In this document: one piece after another, positions 45,831 to 58,448 of the stretch
Numbering within the stretch: position 1 is the first letter of the stretch
Layout of the letters: the number at the start of each line of letters is the position of its first letter
Notes under the pieces: generated by a model
Databases searched by the model: none
The model's input: the letters and a program-made list of their open reading frames with translations, nothing else
What the model was told of the DNA's origin: nothing
Program-made: the position numbers and the translations under genes
Assembly: GCF_009905375.1 (NCBI RefSeq)
Contig: NC_133653.1
Coordinates: forward strand, 92,367,671-92,431,670
DNA from: Apium graveolens
Taxonomy: Eukaryota > Streptophyta > Magnoliopsida > Apiales > Apiaceae
DNA: 64,000 nucleotides
Reading direction: 5' to 3'

Positions 45831-46889
45831 TTCACACCTCAACTAGAACCCATATTTCTATAAGTTAACCATTTCTATCTTTGTGCATGGTACTCCATTC
45901 CAATCTGTACTTATGCATGACATCACAGTATCTACACTAGCTCAGCTACCATGAGGTCGACATGCACCTATGGATTGGGGTTCCCTCCAAATTCACAGAT
46001 TCATACTCTAATATAAATCTATCCAATGGGGTTCACATACCGATATGAACCCAGACCAGAAATCGTGTGTTTATACATACTCATCCATGATATATATATA
46101 TATATTCTGGCATAAGTTAAGCCTTACTATCCAAAAGGAATCAGGATTGTTAAATAAGGACCTCACCACCTTAAAGGCTTCATGTGGGTCAAAAATTGAG
46201 ATTGTTCCCCAAGCCATGTACAAACTATACATGCTCGATGTATTATCCATACACTGTACCATCCATGATGTACGTTCTCACGCACACCTCACATAGAATT
46301 CGTATGCGATTTCATATCCAGGTACACAATCCTTTGAGTACATCCCATAATTATACAATTATTATATTCAACTTGAGGTATGTAAACCATTGCATATCAT
46401 TATCAATAGAAAACCAACCAGAGTACAACAATCCACACGTACCACCATATACTCTACATGTTTTAGGATGGATCTATATTCACCCTTGATTTTCCATAAT
46501 AACCATACATTTCCATAATCCAAACTACTGAACTTGTTCAAAAATTCAATAATTTTCCAAGCTCCATATATTCATTACCCCCTAATTCTTTATCACTAAC
46601 GTGTTATGGTGAAGAACTAAAGCAGTACCTCTTATGCAAATAAATTCATACATGCATACATGTCCAAGCCAAAATCAATAAATATATATATAAACCAAGC
46701 ATGTAAAGTAAACTCCATTTTATTTATTCCAAATAAAAATTCTATCGGTATTGGGAACATGCATTACCCCACGAGTCTATGAGCATATAACAACTACGCA
46801 TACAAATCAGAACATATCATGGCAGTTATAACTAATAAATTTCTTTTATTCTCCTAATCAGAAAGAGGTCTACTTGTAATGAAAATAAG
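45831..46889 (-). other. Tat LTR/3' non-coding region right of Tekay insertion
   Basis: Continues the non-coding block cut at 35459. It follows (minus strand) the end of Tat A integrase, so it should include the Tat A 3' LTR and/or the Tat B 5' LTR. I cannot place LTR ends. A TA run is at 46090-46105. No gene is seen. Confidence 0.45.
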
Positions 46890-48062
46890 ATATTACTGAT
46901 AATTCCTTTTAAGGTATTAAACATTTCAAGCCCCTGGAATCAGCTTCTCATCCATGTCTATAAAATTGTAGGTTCATTCCTAGATAATCGTCTTAATGAT
47001 CTAAGGACCTTCCCAGTTTATACCAAAGACACCGTGCCCAGGGGTCCTCATATTCAGCATCATCCTCCTTAAAACTAGATCCCCAACTCTCAAAGACCGT
47101 GCACGAACCTTCTAATCAAAATATTTCCTTGTCCTTTACTGGTATGTAGTAAGCTTCAACTGTGCATTTTTGCACACCTCTTCTACCATATCAAGCTACA
47201 ATAAATGGTTAAACTCATTGTTACCAGGATCATAGTTATCTCGTCTAAAAGAACTAGCACCAATTTCCACAAGCATCATGGTCTCATAACCATAAGTCAA
47301 GGTGAAAGGGCATTCACCTGTAGTTGTCCGGGGGTGGTGTTATAAGACCACAACACCCTAGGAAGCTCTTCAGGCCAGTTTCCTTTATTCTCCTCCAACT
47401 TAGCTTTCAGTGTATGTTTGATGATTTTATTTATAGCCTCAATTTGGCCATTGCTTTGCAGGTGTCATACGGTTGAGAAGCCCTTTTGTATGTGGAGGTA
47501 TTCACAAAGTTTCTTCATCTCCTTATTGTTAAACTGCTTTTTATTATCTGAAATTAACTTGTAGGATACACCATATCTGCACATTATTGCCCTAAAAACA
47601 AATTTCTTAAGCTTCTCAGCTATGATGGTAGTTAGGGGTTCATTTTCAGCCCGCCTGATGAAGTAATCAGCTACAATCACTACGTAGTTCACCCCCTTTC
47701 CTTTAAGAAGCTCTTTAGTTAAATCAATTCCCCAAAATTCAAAAGACAATAGGCTAGTAAGGGGATTCAATGGCATAGCAAGGCTGTTGTTGAAGTTTGT
47801 GAACCTCTGGCAACTATCGCAGGACCTGGTGTAGATGTAAGAGTCCTTCTGCAAATCAGACCAGTAGTAGCCCTGGCAAAGTATTTTATGAGCCAATGAT
47901 GTACCGCCCGAATGATTTCCAAAAATTCCTTCGCAAACCTCTCCCATAATATATTCACATCGGCTTCCCGAAATGCACCTCATCAGAGGTTTGTTAAAAC
48001 CCCTCTTATACAAAGTGCCATAGTACATCACATATCTAGATGCCTTGTACTTGAACCTTCTG
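46890..48062 (-). pseudogene. pol: Tat A integrase (broken)
   Basis: Minus strand, cut at 48062 by the solo LTR. Right to left: a zinc-binding region with GNHSGG and SCDSCQRF (first His replaced by Cys), the core with WGIDL, VVIVADYF and LISDNKKQF, then a stop at about 47465. NGQIEAINKIIKHTLK (third acidic residue) lies near 47450-47400, followed by NWPEELPRVLWSYNTT. The C-terminal module with VGDLVLRR-like sequence is in changing frames to about 46900. It is clearly Tat type. Residues 48063-48103 of the open frame belong to the inserted LTR. Confidence 0.88.
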
Positions 48063-51000
48063 TGTAACGCCCATAAATCCGGGGTCAGAGGATTTATCGT
48101 CACTATGAAACCTCAATCCAAATCAACCTGTTTATCAATAAATAAATGCCGGCGGAAGATATTTAGCATCTATGACCCCAAACTAATCCAAGATCTTTTA
48201 AGGTTACAGTTCTAGAAACAAGAATTCCAAATTCCAAAAATAATTTTCGCTTCCTTTTAAAACTCTTTTCAACAAATTCCAAATCTCAAAACTCAACCCG
48301 CTAGTATAACTTCGAAAAGAAGTATACTAGACCCAACTATAAAATACACAACTATAATACAATATATTATAAACAACTTTTCATAACAAAACTTACACTA
48401 GCCCGCAAACCCTGGACCAACCACCTTCCAAGAGCTTCTTCTTTGCTTCCTCGAATTACGCGGCTAAACAGCGTAAGCTAATCCATACCGGAGGTTAAAT
48501 TTAAAAATAGGCAAGTATGAGCGAAAGAAATGCTCAGCAAGTTCAGTATAATATATATATGGTCGTTTTGATATAAAACCGATATATGCATTAAAGCAGA
48601 ACATTATAAAATCATAATTGCTGAAACAGAAAATTTATTAAAGAATCGGATAATTGTTTCTCACTGTATTCAAAACTCGTTTTGATATTTTCGAGTGAAA
48701 TGCTTCAGCAATACTTTGAATCTTGACGAGAATAAAACTCGTAAAACAGTGTTTACGGAAATATCATAAACAACAATAACAAGAAGCAATGATTATGGAT
48801 TGAATCATAAACTTTATTCAAAACCGAACTCTTGATATCAATACTCATTTTGTTGTCACATCAAATTAGATATCAATACGCACTTTGATTTTCATAACAT
48901 CCCATACTGAAGTTAACATCAATCATCTATACTAATACCACCTTTGATATTTAACAACAACCTAAATATCCACATCAAGCAGAAACTAAATCAAAACTGC
49001 ATTTCACCTTTAATCCAAAATAGACACAGTTGATAAATCATTTATTCAATGATTATCAAGACAATAAAGAATTTTAGATATCAATTTAGAGTGAAACCAA
49101 TTATATTTCATGATGTTCCTGATTATCAATCACGAAACAGCACCGGTATCCCGTAGACATACCGTAAATATAGGTACTACCCGTATCCTGCAGCCATATG
49201 GTACCTATAGGGCGCCAAAAAAGGCATATATTCGCCTTGAAAGATATTACAGCTGGACGGATGTCTCGATCACCTATGATGTAACTAGTAACCATCCAAT
49301 TTTAAAACTTTTTTATTAAAAAGGGGTCATAATAATCGACACCCTTATAAATTTTTATTCCCCCATTCACTTGGGTAGGAATACTCGCAACCAAATCATT
49401 TTTCTCAAAATCCAAAAGATTTATAAATCCGGTAATTTGATAAGTAAAAACATTTAACTATTCTGAACATAGAATAGCAGAGAGTACTTGCATAATAAGC
49501 ATTTAATTCAGCAATATGTAAAACATTTATCGATTCTAAAATGAGAATAGGGAAACAAATACTTGCATAATGGGATTCAAAATAAATATCACTTGAACAA
49601 TAAGTAATGACAGGGATACTTACCTTTGGTTTTTAGCAGTTAGTCACACTCGCAACATCGCAATTATCTCAATCTAGCATCTCGAGACATCGCCGTCTTT
49701 TACTTCGCTAAATCTTTGATCTGCTGCTCATGCAGTGCTGCAACCCAATATTCCATACTATTCAACTCTAGTCATCATCCATTCCATCTGGTCCTGAACA
49801 TCTTGAAAGACTCGTATCTATAATTAGAAAATCACATTTTAATCATCTAAACGATAAATACTCGACGAACTGCGCGTCAAAATCCTATCGTCTACCCATA
49901 TGATAGCCCACATATAAAGAAGACAGTCAAATACAAGACTCTTGACCCACGTACGCACGTAATTCACATAACATGTATACACATAATCCATGTATCAAGT
50001 AATTCATATAACACATGTCTCGGTTCGTCAAAAGGTTCGACTCGATATTTTTAAAATCAAAATCGGGTCAAAATATGACTTTTCAGTCACTACGCGACTC
50101 AGCACTGACTTGCAAATCAAGAGAACTTTCGAAACAAAAAGGATTTGGGTCTCAAAAGTATTTTTAATAGAAGCGGAATATTTTTCTGAGTCTAGACGTG
50201 TTCGTTTCATATTAAATGGACGAACGGTTTATTTATTACAAATAAAATAAGAATAAATGAATTAACAATAATATTAATTGATTTTTAAATATCAAAATAT
50301 AAATTTTAAAACTCAAAATAATTTTTAGGAATTATTTGAATTAATTATAAATAATTTATATTTTATTTAACTATTTATAAATAAAATTAATTGATTAACT
50401 AATTTAATCAATTAATTAAATCCATAAATAATTAACTAAAATAAATTATAAATAGTTAAATCAAATTGGATTTTTAAAATAATAAAAGAAAATAAAAATT
50501 TGGAATTAAAACAATTTAGTTAATCTTTAAAATAATTAACTAAATTAAAAATGGAATTTAAAAATGATTTTTAGAATAAAAGAAAATGATTTGTAAAACT
50601 AAAAACTGAATTTTGAATTAAAAATAAAAAGGAAATGGCAGAAACATATTTTGTAAACAGAATTGGGGATTTTTGGATCAAACCAGGGTTAAAACCGGGT
50701 ATGTTCGCGGGTCTGGGACCTAGAATTCGGGTTCTTAAGAACCATCACCCGAAAAACGAAGAAGACGACCGGAGTAATTATCCGGTCGCCGCCTGCCGCT
50801 CCGGCGACTCCTTCTGGGGTCAAAACGGCCTCAATCGATTCGGTTTTTGCATCAACATGATTCTAATTAACTCCATAAACACGATTACATAGTTAATATT
50901 ATCATTCAATCCCAGGAATCGATTCCCGGCCAAAAGCCGACGAAAATCCGGCGGTTTTAACGAAGAACAGTGGCAGAACTTAATTATCCAGAAACCTTAA

Positions 51001-52159
51001 CCAAAATTAATGATCTATAGTTGAAAACGAAGCCTATATCCTCCATAATCTAATCCAACAGTCCTTACTTCCAAACAATCAAGCAATAGTTCAGAAAATC
51101 GAAAAGAATGTATGATTAAAAATATTTCACTCGGCAACATAAACTAACAATAGAACATATATAAAATTCACATAAATCGATTATATAATTCACCATGAAG
51201 CTGATTATAACATCAAAATAAGCCAAAAATCATCTAATCAAAAACCCCCAAATTCATATACGAACCCTAAAATTTCGAAATAACAATTTACCCATCCTCG
51301 GGATGATTTGATAATATAATAGGAAAGAGGAGATTGAGGGCTTTAAAACGGCTACTTGAGCGTCAAAATCCGAAACCAGAATCATCTTCAAATTCCAGAT
51401 TGATTCTCAAGAACATGAAGAACAAATATTAGAGGATTTTATGATTTTTCTGAAAAATAAAATAAAACCTGATTTTTAATAATAATTATTAATAAATAAA
51501 AAAAACTATTTATACTTATGGAATATTGGTACGCGGTGGATCATATTGGATTGATAAATTAGTTGCTTAGCCACTAAGTAACTGCAAAAATGATCCGATT
51601 TGGATAATTATCAACCCGATTTGGATAATTATTAAAACCGGGCTTCTTATAAAATACTTTATACGAAAATAATATAATATTATCCCACCTTTTAAAAATA
51701 CGGGTTTTGTTGATTTACCGAAATAATTATCGTATCGAAAATTATACGTCGGGACGCATACGGGTCAAACCGTAATCCGGATTGAAAAAGTTAAAACACG
51801 GAAAATGTTTAGAATATCCAGATTATGTTAGGAAGGAGTTTTCCGATGAATTTTGGGTTATAAAAACGCAAAAATAGATGAAGTTGGACGATTCCCAACT
51901 TTATAAAATTAGTTTTATAATTACTCAGAAAACAATTTATAAATCCATAAATCACTGTAAATTCATATAATAGCCCAAAAATTATCAGAAAAATATCATA
52001 ATTATCTATATTTTATTCTGGACATATAAAAATTAGTATACTCAAAGAATATCATATATAAACATCCAAAACATCAACTTCAATTATCATATAATTCACA
52101 AAAATTCACATAACAACTTTAAATAATAATAATAATATCTGAAAATATGGGATATAACA
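48063..52159 (-). mobile_element. Solo Tekay-like LTR, 4.1 kb
   Basis: Plus strand from TGTAACGCCC to GGGATATAACA. A perfect target duplication TTCTG flanks it (48058-48062 and 52160-52164). Tat A pol lies on both sides and no internal region is present, so it is a solo LTR formed by LTR-LTR recombination. The minus orientation is inferred from its kinship to 58449-63034, which has a PPT. It contains a 30-bp hairpin at 48301-48330. The ORFs inside have no recognisable product. Confidence 0.92.
48301..48330. repeat. 30-bp hairpin in solo LTR
   Basis: CTAGTATAACTTC, loop GAAAA, GAAGTATACTAG: 12 paired bases with one bulged A. It is identical to 58688-58717, at the same distance (about 238 bp) from the LTR 3' end. 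Confidence 0.9.
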
Positions 52160-54810
52160 TTCTGGCTTCCTCTTTTCCCTCTGGAATAATCCCCTTAGTT
52201 TTGTAATCCACAATTGGGGTCATTCATGAAGTCTCTGTTGAGGCTTCAACTGTTGCAACCTCTAACTTGGGGATACTCAGCTGATGTTTTACCTCCAAGG
52301 GAATAACTCCTAAGAGCGTAGCCTCTTTATGGGATCCCAAACTCCAAATGTACCTCCTTGAACCCTCCTCGAATGCGCCACAATACGAGCATAGAATCAC
52401 TGAAAAGACATTAAGATTCTCAACTCTCATATCTAAATCCAACTTTAACCACGTGATTAGGGCTTACTACTATGCATCATTATTTGTGGCGTAAAAATTA
52501 AAGTGAATAGAACATTGAAGATCGAGCCCTTCATGGATAATGAATACCACGCCAGCTCCTGCTCCCTTTACATTTACTACCCCATCAATATACAAACTCG
52601 GCCAAGGGAAACAGTTATGCTCAACTAACTCCTCAGTTGGAGGTTCAGCTGAACATTCGTTCCCCTCTATATAAAAACTCTTAGGGAATTTAAACAAGAA
52701 ATATACAAGAGCTTGACCTTTTATTGGCATTCTCAACTTATATTCCACATTAAATTGTCCCAACTCAATCGCTCATTTAATCAGTCTCCCTGAAGCTTCA
52801 AGTTTATGAAGCACCTGCCTCAGGGGGTACGAAGTGCGTACCTCTACCTTATGAGCCTGGAAGTAGGGAAGAATTTTATTGCAACCAAAATCAATGCATA
52901 GGCCAACTTCTCCATATTTCTATAGCAAGTTTCGGCATCTAATAATATTTTGTTGATGTAATAGATGAGAAGTTGTACTTGCCCTTCTTCCTTTACAAGC
53001 ACAACATGAAAGGAGTACTCTGAAACGGGCATGTAGAGGATGATGATCTCTCAGTCAAATAGAGCTTTAGCCTCTGAAATGCAGATTCACACTTCGGGGT
53101 CCACTCAAAGTTCTTTCATTTCTTTATTACTACAAAGAATTCATTACACCTATCTGAAGATTTAGATACACACCGATTATGGGCCGCCACCCTTCCTGTG
53201 AGACACTGTACCTCCTTAACATTAAGGGGTGACTGCATCTTGATTAAATCCTTTATTTTTGAAAGATTAGCCTCAACGCCATGATGATTGATTATAAACC
53301 CCAAAAACCTTCTGGACTCTACCCCAAACACACATTTTTTAGGGGTTCAGCTTTATCCGAAACCTCCTCAAGATATTGAACATTTCTGAGATGGGTGCTA
53401 CGTGATCAGTAGCTACCTTTGACTTTACCAGCATGTCATCAACATAGACTTCCATTATTTTCTCAATCTGATCTTTAAACATTCGATTGACTAACCTTTG
53501 GTACGTTTCCCCAATATTGAGTAGACCAAATGGCATCCCAATATAACAATACAAGCCTCTACAGAAAAAAAAAGAGGTATGCTCTTCATCAAGTTTGAAC
53601 ATTCGAATCTCATTATACCCTCCGTACGCATCCATGAAGTTGAGGAGAGTGTGCCCTGCTGTAGCATTAACCAACTGGTCTATCTTAGTTAATGGAAAGT
53701 TGTCTTTTGGTCATGCCTTGTTTCGATCAATGAAATCTACACAAGTATGTCATTTTCCATTAGGTTTCCTTATAAGAACAGGGTTAGCAAGCCACCTGGG
53801 GTAGAAGGACTCTCTTATCAACCCTGCTTCTAGCAGTCTTTTGACTTTTTCTTTGAGAGTCGTAGCCCTTTCTCCACTATTGGCTCTCCTCTTTTTCCTT
53901 ACGACTTTCTTTTCCAGATCAATATTAAGACGATGACACATCATATTTGTATCAATGCCAATCACGTCAGAATGACGCTATGCAAAAATATTCAGGTTTT
54001 CCCTCAGAAACAGAGCTAGGAATTCCTTTATCCCAGCTTCCAGCTATAGGCCAATTTTAATTCCTTAGACGGGTCAGGTGCATCTACCTTTATAGAGAGC
54101 GAATCACTAGCTGCCCCCGTAGCTTTCTTCACCTCCAGCATTCGAGGATTCAAATAAATTTCCACTTTAACCCATTCAATAGGTGGGACTAAAAGTTCAG
54201 GCTCCTCATTAAAGCCTTCAAAATCACTATCATTTACATCTTCCATGATTCCTTCAACCATAGGGTCATCAACTTCAGATATTTTTGGTGGGGGTGCTTC
54301 CAGCATCAAAACCTTTCTAGAGGTATCTACCCACGAAGAAAAGACAACATCTGAGTACGGAGCCTCTCTAGGATGTTGAATAATCATAATAACATTATAT
54401 GTGAACCTTGAAATCTTCTATCCAACTTGGCGTTCACCTTCTTTTCGTGGTATATCCACATACCTGTAGCAATTTTCAAAAGGAGGAGCCCATGTGCAAG
54501 CAGCACATGCTTGTAGGTCTGTTCAGTGGTACGCAAAGCTTTAACATAACAATACCTTGATTCACTCTGACATCCTAGTAAATAACCAATCAAATTATGA
54601 GTTGAGAATTTAATAGAGAGGTGGTAGATGAAGGTGATTACCCTTATCTCCTTTAGCAGTGGGTTTCCAATAATAGCATTATAAAAAATATCTTCATTTA
54701 CCACCATGAACTCCTCCACCTGAGTAACACAAAAGGGTTCTTTTCTAAATTTTACAGGAAGCTTTACTCTGCCAATGATATTAAGTGGTCCTCTAGTGAA
54801 CCCATATAGC
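52160..54810 (-). pseudogene. pol: Tat A protease, RT and RNase H (broken)
   Basis: Minus strand. Right to left: the end of the protease region with YGFTRGPLNIIGRVKLP and NAIIGNPLL (about 54800-54650); an acidic linker (54387-54028); RT start with LLEAGLIRESFYPRW (about 53830); the RT core with FMDAYGGYNEIRMF, GLYCYIGMPFGL and the catalytic YVDDMLVKSK (53674-53339); then FLGFIINHHGVEAN (about 53300). RNase H starts with LYIDGVVNVKGAGAGVV (about 52595-52545); its later part shifts frame near 52390. Protease and pre-RT differ clearly from Tat B, so these are two Tat families. The 54384-55379 frame is a chimera with the LINE. Confidence 0.9.
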
Positions 54811-57800
54811 TGTTTGTACGATGGAGAAGACCATGTTGCACCAGACTTCAGCACATCCTTTTTATTATGTCCAAATACTTTTGATGCATATCCGCAATAA
54901 TCCTCCACCAGCCTTAGAAATCCTGTAGCAAGTTGACCTGTGTTTGGAGTAATTTTCTCAAATAACAGCTTATTCCTACCTGTCCATGCAGCCCACATTA
55001 AGGTTGCAAAAATAAGCAGCTCATTCCTTGATATTTTGCTAGCAACCCGTAATATTCTTTCAGTCAAGGATTCATTTAGAGTTTCTGTAAATATATACGT
55101 ATAACAGCTTTTACCCCAAATTTCCAATGCATACTTGCAGTTAAATAATGCAAGAATTATTGATTCATCGCTTGCTCCACATACTTTACACTGCGGGCTA
55201 AAACGATGTGTCGATAATGTAAGCGCTCCATAACAGCTAAACTCCCTTGGCAGGCCCTTCATAAGAAGTGATTGAGTTTTGAAGGACCTCTTAAACCCCA
55301 TATTGCCTTCCACAAAGCCTCTCCTCTCACACCATACGGATCCTCCCATGAACGAATGTATCCCAGCCTCCCAAGCCAATAACCAGACCGTACTGAATAT
55401 TTTCCATTTTTTGTTTGACTCCAGAATAGAAGATCAACAGGCCAATGCAATGATAACGGTATATCTATAATTAATTGGTAATCAGCCTCCACAAACAACT
55501 TATGAATTAATTAAATATTTCAGCCACCATTATCATAGTCTATTAAATCTGCCACTTTTAGATTTAGATCACAGCTTATATTTGGCTTTGGGGTAGGAAA
55601 ATGATTAGTACCTGACATCCACAAATCATTCCAGGCTTGAATACTCATTCTATTTCCTATTACTCATCAAGTAATAGAGACTTGGACCCCCATATACTCC
55701 TCCATTTGTAACTAGGATCATATACTCTCCGGGCATCAATAAAATCAAAATTCTTAAAATAACGGGCTTTTAGAACTGAATACAAGAGAGAATCAGTGTT
55801 TTGACATAACCTTCAGCATTGTTTTGCTAGTAATGCCAAATTAAAACATTTTAAATCTAGGAATCCCAATCCCCCCTTCCCTTTGGGTAAACACAATTTA
55901 TCCCAACTCTTCCAGTGCATTGCTTTTGCTGATCCATTATTACCCCACCAAAATTGAGCCATAACAGAATGAATCTCATCAATTAACCCATCTGGGATGC
56001 GGAATATGCTCATCATATATATATGATTAGCTTGGGCAATAGCTTTTAACAGTATCTCTTTTCCAGAACGTGACAAAAGCTTTTCTTTCCAACCCTGTAG
56101 TTTTTTCCATATCCTCTCCTTCAAACCAGCAAAAATAGCCTTTTTTGACCTGCCAACAATGGTTGGTAAGCCCAGGTATTTTTCGTGCTTCTCGAATTCA
56201 CGAACACCCAAAGCTTCAACAATTTCTTTCCTTTTCTCCGCATTCACACACTTGATAAAAGCAACTTCAGTTTTGCTTAAATTCACTTTTCGACTCGATG
56301 CTCCCTATACACTGATTATATCAGCTAACTTAGATCATTCTTGCAAATTTGCTTTAGCAAATAATATACTATCATCTGCGGAAAAAAAGTGAGATACTCG
56401 AGTTGCGCCAACGCAAATACGAGAACCATGTATGGCATTTTCCCGGGCTGCTTTGGACAATAGCGTAGAGAATGCATCAGCATAAAGAAAAAATAAATAA
56501 GGTGAAATGGGATCACCTTGACGCAGTCCTCTAGATGGAATCACTATATCTGGCAAGCTGTCATTCAGTTTAAAAGTGAAAGATACACTTGACAGATAAC
56601 ACATGATTCTCCTGACCCAATTCAAACTAAATCCCAATTTATTCATGACCCTCTCCAAAAAGTCCATTCAACTCTATCATATGCCTTGCTCATGTTAAGT
56701 TTTAAAGCAACTGTCGCATTTTTCCCTTCTCTTTTCCTTTTTATTGTATGGAATATCTCAAAAGCAACTAACGCATTATCCGTTATTAATCTCTTCGGAA
56801 TAAATGCACTTTGGTTTACAAAAATTATCGAACCTAAAAATGGCTTCAATTTGTTTGCCCATGTCTTGGAGATGATCTTATACAGCACATTATATAAGCT
56901 GATTGGCCTGAACTCACTCATCTGTTTTGGTTCTTTACATTTTGGGATTAATACGACACAAGTTTTGTTAATTTCAAAAAGATCTACTCCTTCTCTCCAC
57001 CATAATTTTATAAATTGAATGATGTCATGTCCTACTATATCCCAAAATTTCTGGAAAAAAAGAGCATGCATACCATCTAACCCCGGTGCCTTGTTGGGGT
57101 GCATTTAGAAAAGAGCTTCTTTAATTTCCTCCGCTGACGGTTCCGTATCAAGCACCGCATTCATCTCATCAGTTACTAGTTGTCCAAGGCCTTCTAAAGC
57201 ACGCTCAAATTCACTAGGATTGCCCGTTGAGAATAAATTAGCAAAATAATTAGCTACAACCATTTGCATGTCTACTCTCCCCTTTTTCCAGACCCCATTT
57301 TCGTCCAACAAACCTTTTACATAATTTTGTTTTTGTCTTTGAGTAGCTTTGTGATGAAAATATTTAGTATTTTTATCTACGTCACGAAGCTCATTTGCAC
57401 GAGCTCTAGCATGCCTGTATGATTCTTCAAGTCTGTGAAGTTCATCTAATTCACATGCCAGCTCCTAACACTTCTCCATAACAATTGCATCTGGAGGACT
57501 ATTCTACAAATCTTTTAACAACTTCTCCGTTTCCTTGATTTTTTTTCTTTATATCCCCAAAAGCAGTGTTTGCCCAGGATATCAGTTTGTCAGCATACAT
57601 AGCCAATCTTGTTGTAACCTACTCTCTCCTGCTATCACTTCAAGAATTATGTATGACTTGCGCACATTCATCTTTTGAAAGCCAGAGAGCTTCAAATTTG
57701 AATAAACGATCTCCTCCACTTCTTGATTCAAAACTACCAGCTTTTAGTAAAATTGGGGCATGATCCGAATGATAAATAGGAATATGTATTACCTCATGGT

Positions 57801-58448
57801 ATGGAAATAACTCGCACCATCCATCATTTTATAAGAATCTGTATAATCGCTCTATCACCAAAGTTGCGGGATTATTTCCTCTCTGCCATGTGAAGCAACT
57901 TCCCCGAAAACCCATATCTCTCAGTTGACAAAAATCAATGACCTCCCTAAATGCATCCATTTGTCGACCCCTATTAGCTGATCCCCCCTCTTTTTCGGGC
58001 ATTGAAGTTATCTCATTAAAATCTCCAAATATTATCACTGGCACATTGCTTCTAGACCATAATTGACGCATAAATTGCCAAGTGTAGTGTTTATTTGATG
58101 ACTCTGGCCACCCATATATTCCAATAGCTTTCCATTTTACAACATTTTTATTATCACAGACATCTACTTCAAAATAATGAGTAGAATAGATACGAAGCGT
58201 TACATTCGCATTGCGCCACCAGAAACCCATTCCTCCGAAAGTACCTACTTTGCTGGTACATAAACCTTTTGTAAACCCATATTTGTTATGAATATTTTCC
58301 AACCTTTTATCATCAATTTTTGTTTCCATTAAGAACTAAATTCGGCCTATCTCTCCAGCACCAATCTCGGAGAGCATTAACTGTCCAGGGGTTGTCAATC
58401 CCCTAGTAGTTCCAACTTAATATTTTCATTGCTTTTCGCGGGATTGGT
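54811..58448 (-). pseudogene. L1-type LINE ORF2, 3'-truncated and broken
   Basis: Target-primed non-LTR retrotransposon. ATG at 58429 (MKILSWN) begins the endonuclease domain; METKID (58329), AIGIYGWPE and FGDFNEI follow to about 57830. A linker leads to RT: NKAPGLDGMHALFFQKFW (57093), FRPISLYNVLYK, SAFIPKRLITDNA, KLNMSKAYDRVEW (the catalytic Asp is Asn), GLRQGDPISPYLF and FFSADDSILFA. The zinc-finger RVT region at about 55500-54960 has CKVCGASDES and MWAAWTGRNKLLFEK. The RNase H end, 3' UTR and poly(A) are missing, because Tat A begins at about 54810. The 5' side is cut by a Tekay LTR. At least six frame pieces remain. Confidence 0.92.

Noticed and set aside
48301..48330. Resemblance of the hairpin to a loxP arm (ATAACTTCG)
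   Set aside because: Only about nine bases agree, the spacer and right arm differ, and no recombinase is near.
50635..50892. ORF of 85 codons in the solo LTR as a host gene
   Set aside because: It has no domain and lies inside an LTR with clear target duplication.
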